DNA of 8,863 nt from an uncultured Flavobacteriales bacterium (lineage in GTDB: Bacteria; Bacteroidota; Bacteroidia; Flavobacteriales; Crocinitomicaceae): contig CAMLDR010000169.1 in the NCBI GenBank assembly GCA_946478775.1, positions 1 through 8,863 on the forward strand, read 5' to 3'. A program made the position numbers and the translations under genes. The notes beneath the pieces were generated by a model, which saw only the letters and a list, made by a program, of their open reading frames with translations, searched no databases and was not told the origin of the DNA. How positions within the stretch are numbered: the stretch's first letter is position 1; each line of letters starts with the position of its first letter. Below are positions 6,134 through 8,863 of this stretch, in pieces.

Positions 6134-6802
6134 ATGGATTACGAAAAAAAATACCCGATCACCCAATTGCCAAACGAACATTTATTGGTTCAGTGGACCC
6201 GGGGTTACAAACACGTGGATGTCTATTACAACGACGAACTAATTGGATCTGTGCAGGGATCGGCAAAACTACTGAAAGGAACTTCGTTCACTTCCGATCT
6301 GGGGTTGATCACATTGAAATTGTCAGAAAAACCGGTAACATTGGATGTGATTGTGGATGGATATCACAGCCCTGTCAATGTTTCACATCCGGTGAGAGAG
6401 TTGAAAACAATGAGTACTTATTTTTATATAATCATTGCCTTTGCCCTTGTTGCCGGCTTTATTGAAATCGGACTTTTCCAGGGTTGGGATGAAGTAATGC
6501 TTATCACAATTGGTGTTAACATAGTAGTTTTCATACTCTATTTGATAAGTGTCTTATTTGTTAGAGAAGGAAAACCCTGGGCTTTTTATTTGGGATTCTC
6601 TGTTTTCAGTTTTTGTACACTCATTTCACTCTGGGTTCTGCTGTCGGGTATGGCCTGGGGATTTATGCTATGGATCTTCATGGCAATCCGTATTGGCGGC
6701 GAGGTACTTTTGATTATCAACCTGAAAACAGCCATTGCAGCTGCTAAGCACTTGAAATATAAAAATCCGGTCATGGAGGATTTACTGGATTCGAAAGTGT
6801 GA
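6134..6802 (+). CDS. Hypothetical membrane protein with soluble N-terminal domain
   Basis: A 222-residue protein with two parts. Residues ~1-90 form a soluble, strand-rich domain (HLLVQWTRGYKHVDVYYND, LIGSVQGSAKLLKG, then LITLKLSEKPVTLDVIVDG). Residues ~94-195 carry four predicted helices with a GKPWAFYLGF turn. A short cytoplasmic tail follows (LKYKNPVMEDLLDSKV). I chose the ATG at 6134. The frame also allows a GTG at 6095, adding 13 polar residues, but that GTG overlaps a TAATTTAG motif (6088-6095) that could be a -7 element. It is the last gene of the 3340-6802 run. It shares with the previous gene a four-helix membrane unit plus a cytoplasmic beta-rich domain, though in reverse order and without clear sequence similarity. 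Function unknown. Confidence 0.75.
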   Translation: MDYEKKYPITQLPNEHLLVQWTRGYKHVDVYYNDELIGSVQGSAKLLKGTSFTSDLGLITLKLSEKPVTLDVIVDGYHSPVNVSHPVRELKTMSTYFYIIIAFALVAGFIEIGLFQGWDEVMLITIGVNIVVFILYLISVLFVREGKPWAFYLGFSVFSFCTLISLWVLLSGMAWGFMLWIFMAIRIGGEVLLIINLKTAIAAAKHLKYKNPVMEDLLDSKV

Positions 6803-6840
6803 TTACGGATTGAGCATTGAAATTCTTAAATAATGTTGTC

Positions 6841-7080
6841 TGGAGAAAATGATTTTTAGTTGTTCTAATCCTTATTTCAATGGTGTTTTCAGACCCGATT
6901 CAAATAGAAGGAACTTACTTCTCGGGATGAAGATTTGATCTTATTTGAGGTATTAATACTAGCGGACACAACGCCCAATTACACGACCGGAGAAATTTTA
7001 TAGATTACCAAATAGTCAGACGACCTTCCGGATGTCCGAAGAAAATGACATCCAAACGGTGTAGTTATCAATCCCGGAAA
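6841..7080 (+). pseudogene. Decayed gene for a secreted protein (candidate)
   Basis: No intact frame exists here, but coding-like pieces follow one another in different frames. Frame 1 from ~6853 gives a signal-peptide-like FLVVLILISMVFSDPIQIEG, then a stop. Frame 2 from ~6920 continues with RDEDLILFEVLILADTTPNY and TTGEIL, then a stop at 6998. Frame 3 at ~7000-7060 gives YRLPNSQTTFRMSEENDIQT with codon use like the neighbouring genes, then a stop. This order of leader, body and shifting frames is what an old frameshifted gene leaves. I cannot name the ancestor, and chance is not excluded. Boundaries are approximate and the start codon is not identifiable. Confidence 0.4.
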
Positions 7081-7081
7081 G

Positions 7082-7124
7082 TGCTATCCCACAGTGTTTT
7101 TAAAACTACTGTGGGATGCATTTT
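7082..7124 (+). terminator. Strong hairpin followed by short T run, possible terminator
   Basis: ATCCCACAGT (7086-7095) pairs perfectly with ACTGTGGGAT (7108-7117). Beyond a bulged T7085, TGC (7082-7084) also pairs with GCA (7118-7120). Inside, GTTTT and AAAAC can pair further. TTTT at 7121-7124 follows. It could end transcripts arriving from the 6134-6802 gene, or be one end of a repeat element. Confidence 0.5.
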
Positions 7125-7293
7125 GGATCCTGATCCCGTCTTTCCGTGGATTGGTCCACAGCGGTTGGATGGCTGAATGCTGTAATTGGGCAAAGGCATT
7201 TTTGCTTACTTTTTTTGCCTTGGAAAGAGGCCGCGCAGCGGGTGAAGACGAAACAGCGACAAACGTTAGTGCGAAAGCTGTAAGGTAAGTAAG
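7125..7293. repeat. Candidate dispersed repeat block
   Basis: A block of unusual base composition, with CCGC-GCA-GCGG at 7231-7241 inside otherwise AT-rich DNA. CTTACTT (7205-7211) and AAGTAAG (7287-7293) bracket the GC-rich part as inverted repeats. AAGGCA (7193-7198) and TGCCTT (7216-7221) also pair. The plus-strand frame through it gives AKAFLLTFFALERGRAAGED, a kind of sequence I remember from short hypothetical frames scattered in Bacteroidota genomes. Copy number cannot be tested here. Confidence 0.35.
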
Positions 7294-7413
7294 AGATAAT
7301 TCTTAGAGAGGTTGGGATTTTAACCGGGCAATACTGATTCTTAATCGTTAATTCATAAGTTTTTAAGGCTTTTTCATAGCAGAATGAATAAGGATGTACT
7401 TAACTTTACCTTA

Positions 7414-7429
7414 ATCATTTATAAATGAT
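7414..7429. promoter_or_regulatory. Perfect 16-bp palindrome upstream of the T9SS cargo gene
   Basis: ATCATTTATAAATGAT is fully self-complementary and ends six bases before the ATG at 7436. It lies just downstream of TAACTTTA (7401-7408), seven of eight matches to the -7 consensus TAnnTTTG. The position is right for an operator at the transcription start, or for a 5'-UTR stem. No regulator is encoded nearby. Confidence 0.5.
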
Positions 7430-7435
7430 CTTGCT

Positions 7436-8335
7436 ATGAAAACAATGAAACTCAAACTACTTCTGTTCGTACTTGCACTCTTGCCGTTGAGAGGAAATAC
7501 ACAGGTCGCGAATCTCGATTTTGAAACCTGGATCAATCCCATTGACTCCGGAACGAATTCCAATAACCGTCCCGATAATTGGTTCTTTCTAACACCGGGT
7601 CTTACGGAACCTTCCGTTTTTAGTATGTTTTATCATTCGCCGGCAACGGACGCTCAAAACGGAAATTATGCTTTCAAGCTGAGTACGTGGTACTACTATG
7701 CAAAAGATCTGGCGGTACTTTCACAACCTTATACTTCGCGCGTAAGTACTTTAAAAGGATTTTATAAATACGTAGAGAACAGCATTGATTCTCTGACAAA
7801 CACCATTACGGATGTGGCACAAATTTCGGTGTTTATGACTAAGTGGAATCCGGTTACCATGCACAGGGATACTGTTGGAACGGGAATACTGGATTTAAAT
7901 GCAGCAGCGAGTTATACCTCATTTACAACTCATGTTACGTACATCAATCAAACCATTCTTCCGGATTCAATCCATATTCTATTAGATCCGTCTTTAGTCA
8001 GAAGAGGTCCGAACAGTAATGATTACATCGCAACGGATGATGGAATAGCTTCTTTCCTGACAGTAGACAATTTGTCCTTAACAGATGAAGCTGTTGCAGG
8101 CATGATCGAAGCGTCAGATAGATTCAGGGTATATCCCAATCCGGTTACAGATTTCATAACAATTGAGCACTTCACAGGCCAGGTAAAGCTGAGTGATCTC
8201 AATGGAAAATTCATCCACGAACAAAACCTGGAAAGCAACCCGGTTTTATCATTGGACCAGCTGGATGCAGGAGTTTATTTGCTTCAGTTGAATGCCGGTG
8301 ATTTCATCCAAAACGTAAGAATCATAAAAAAGTAA
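7436..8335 (+). CDS. T9SS-exported protein with C-terminal Por sorting domain
   Basis: A 299-residue secreted protein. MKTMKLKLLLFVLALLPLRG is a Sec signal peptide, probably cut near NTQ/VANL (~23). The N-terminal NLDFETW, RPDNWF and the following strand-rich ~190 residues (with NGNYAFKLSTWYYY) resemble the jelly-roll 'PCMD-like' or carbohydrate-binding modules found near Bacteroidota cargo N-termini; this is inference. Residues ~230-299 are a type A T9SS sorting domain: FRVYPNPVTDFITIE, then LSDLNGK, then LDAGVYLLQLNAG and a basic end (RIIKK). The protein should cross the outer membrane by the type IX system, lose this domain, and be released or anchored. There is no catalytic motif, so an adhesin or binding role is likelier than an enzyme. 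It is monocistronic, with its own upstream palindrome and a terminator at 8359-8391. An ATG at 7445 is a possible alternative start. Confidence 0.92.
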   Translation: MKTMKLKLLLFVLALLPLRGNTQVANLDFETWINPIDSGTNSNNRPDNWFFLTPGLTEPSVFSMFYHSPATDAQNGNYAFKLSTWYYYAKDLAVLSQPYTSRVSTLKGFYKYVENSIDSLTNTITDVAQISVFMTKWNPVTMHRDTVGTGILDLNAAASYTSFTTHVTYINQTILPDSIHILLDPSLVRRGPNSNDYIATDDGIASFLTVDNLSLTDEAVAGMIEASDRFRVYPNPVTDFITIEHFTGQVKLSDLNGKFIHEQNLESNPVLSLDQLDAGVYLLQLNAGDFIQNVRIIKK

Positions 8336-8358
8336 ATTTTCATAGTTACAGTTAGGTT

Positions 8359-8391
8359 AAGGGATACGGATGTTGAATCTGTATCCTTTTT
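8359..8391 (+). terminator. Intrinsic terminator after the T9SS cargo gene
   Basis: AAGGGATACGGAT (8359-8371) pairs with ATCTGTATCCTTT (8377-8389) over 13 bp, including two G-U pairs, around a GTTGA loop. The T run 8387-8391 completes it. It lies 23 bases after the TAA of the cargo gene. Confidence 0.88.
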
Positions 8392-8463
8392 GGTTAGATG
8401 CATACGGTTTGATGAAACTGAAAAAGAAATCTGGTATTTAGCTTGATTTTTAATGCAATGTTG

Positions 8464-8493
8464 TTGCGTTAATAAATTGAAAGCGTACATTTG
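8464..8493 (+). promoter_or_regulatory. Bacteroidota-type promoter of the oxidoreductase gene
   Basis: TTG at 8464-8466 and TACATTTG at 8486-8493, 19 bases apart, match the -33 TTG and -7 TAnnTTTG consensus perfectly. Transcription should start near 8500, leaving a leader of about 20 bases before the ATG at 8518. Confidence 0.75.
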
Positions 8494-8517
8494 TCAGACA
8501 AACAAACTTTCAGCAAC

Positions 8518-8863
8518 ATGACAAACAACATTTACGACGCGATCATCATTGGCGGAAGCTATTCCGGACTTTCAGCAGGAATGGCATTGGGTAGGGCATT
8601 GAAAAAAGTTCTGATTATCGACAGTGGCCTTCCTTGCAATGTACAAACTCCGCATTCACACAATTTCATTACACAGGACGGAGAAACTCCGCAAGCCATT
8701 GCTTCCAAAGCTAGGGAACAGGTGGCCCAATACAAAACAATCGAATTTTATTCCGGGTTGGCAGTTGATGCAGAAAAGACCGATTCAGGCTTTACGATAA
8801 CTGCCGAAAACGGAGAAATCTTTGCGGCAAAGAAGCTGGTTTTTGCAACAGGTGTTCGGGATA
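8518..8863 (+). CDS. FAD/NAD(P)-dependent oxidoreductase (thioredoxin-reductase-like), 3'-truncated
   Basis: The first 115 residues are present and the gene runs off the window end, still open. DAIIIGGSYSGLSAGMALGR (7-26) is the FAD-binding Rossmann loop, GGSYSG standing for GxGxxG, and Asp35 ends the second strand. SGLPCNVQTPHSHNFITQDG (36-55) matches the PxNxxxHxxHxFxxxDG segment of the single-domain thioredoxin-reductase-like family that includes GliT-type flavoproteins and is often annotated 'NAD(P)/FAD-dependent oxidoreductase'. The ATG motif of the FAD site follows at 110-112. The redox CxxC of true TrxB would lie beyond the window, so disulfide reductase activity cannot be judged. It has its own promoter at 8464-8493 and a terminator upstream, so it starts a new transcription unit. 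Confidence 0.88.
   Translation, partial: MTNNIYDAIIIGGSYSGLSAGMALGRALKKVLIIDSGLPCNVQTPHSHNFITQDGETPQAIASKAREQVAQYKTIEFYSGLAVDAEKTDSGFTITAENGEIFAAKKLVFATGVRD

Larger units (their letters stand above)
6803..7435. other. Gene-free interval with gene debris and repeats
   Basis: This 633-base stretch separates the membrane-protein operon from the T9SS cargo gene. It holds the candidate pseudogene (6841-7080), a strong hairpin (7082-7124), a GC-richer block with a 64-codon W/F/A-rich frame (7094-7288) that I do not call as a gene, and the palindrome at 7414-7429. No RNA gene was recognised. Confidence 0.6.

Noticed and set aside
6193..6465. 90-codon frame inside the 6134-6802 gene
   Set aside because: Same-strand shadow in another frame; the gene's own frame has clear strand and membrane-helix patterns.
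7094..7288. 64-codon plus-strand frame starting at GTG
   Set aside because: The start lies inside the hairpin stem at 7082-7120 and the frame upstream is full of stops. The tryptophan/alanine-rich product looks like translated repeat DNA rather than a protein.
1..8863. Defence island, prophage, CRISPR or secretion-system locus
   Set aside because: No nuclease, integrase, transposase, repeat array or secretion-apparatus gene was seen; the T9SS protein is cargo only.

Overview
The window looks like ordinary chromosome of a Bacteroidota bacterium, probably a Flavobacteriales member (a Fluviicola-like or Crocinitomicaceae-like genome is a guess). Three things support this: a secreted protein ending in a type IX secretion (T9SS/Por) sorting domain, starts without clear Shine-Dalgarno sites but with A-rich leaders and TAnnTTTG-type -7 elements, and moderate-to-low GC with several small lipoproteins and multi-pass membrane proteins of unknown function. 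No phage, integrase, IS transposase, CRISPR array, tRNA or rRNA was seen.

Layout. Positions 2-1060 hold the 3' part of an S41-type (tail-specific/tricorn-like) protease with a PDZ-like region; its start lies outside the window. A two-helix membrane protein follows at 1105-1494. A bidirectional terminator at 1611-1650 separates it from a convergent small Cys-containing lipoprotein (minus strand, 1670-1909). A gene-poor stretch of about 600 bases leads to an OsmC-family protein (2507-2905) and a three-helix membrane protein (2995-3279).

Positions 3340-6802 hold a compact run of six co-directional genes: a DUF6157 protein, a four-helix membrane protein, a lipoprotein, a GNAT acetyltransferase, a four-helix membrane protein with a PH-like C-terminal part, and a membrane protein with a soluble N-terminal domain. 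Three of the five junctions are overlaps or a 5-base gap, so this is probably one or two operons. Its shared purpose cannot be read from sequence.

Positions 6803-7435 contain no convincing intact gene. The first part looks like a decayed gene for a secreted protein, with a hydrophobic leader and coding-like segments spread over all three frames. The second part has a strong hairpin and a GC-richer block that may be a dispersed repeat. A T9SS cargo protein (7436-8335) follows, preceded by a perfect 16-bp palindrome and closed by an intrinsic terminator. The window ends inside a FAD/NAD(P)-dependent oxidoreductase of the thioredoxin-reductase fold (8518 onward), which has the best promoter in the window.

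I found no convincing new multi-gene system. The points most worth a second look are the decayed gene and repeat block at 6841-7293, the palindrome at 7414-7429, the hairpin over the GNAT start codon, and the uncharacterised DUF6157/membrane operon.
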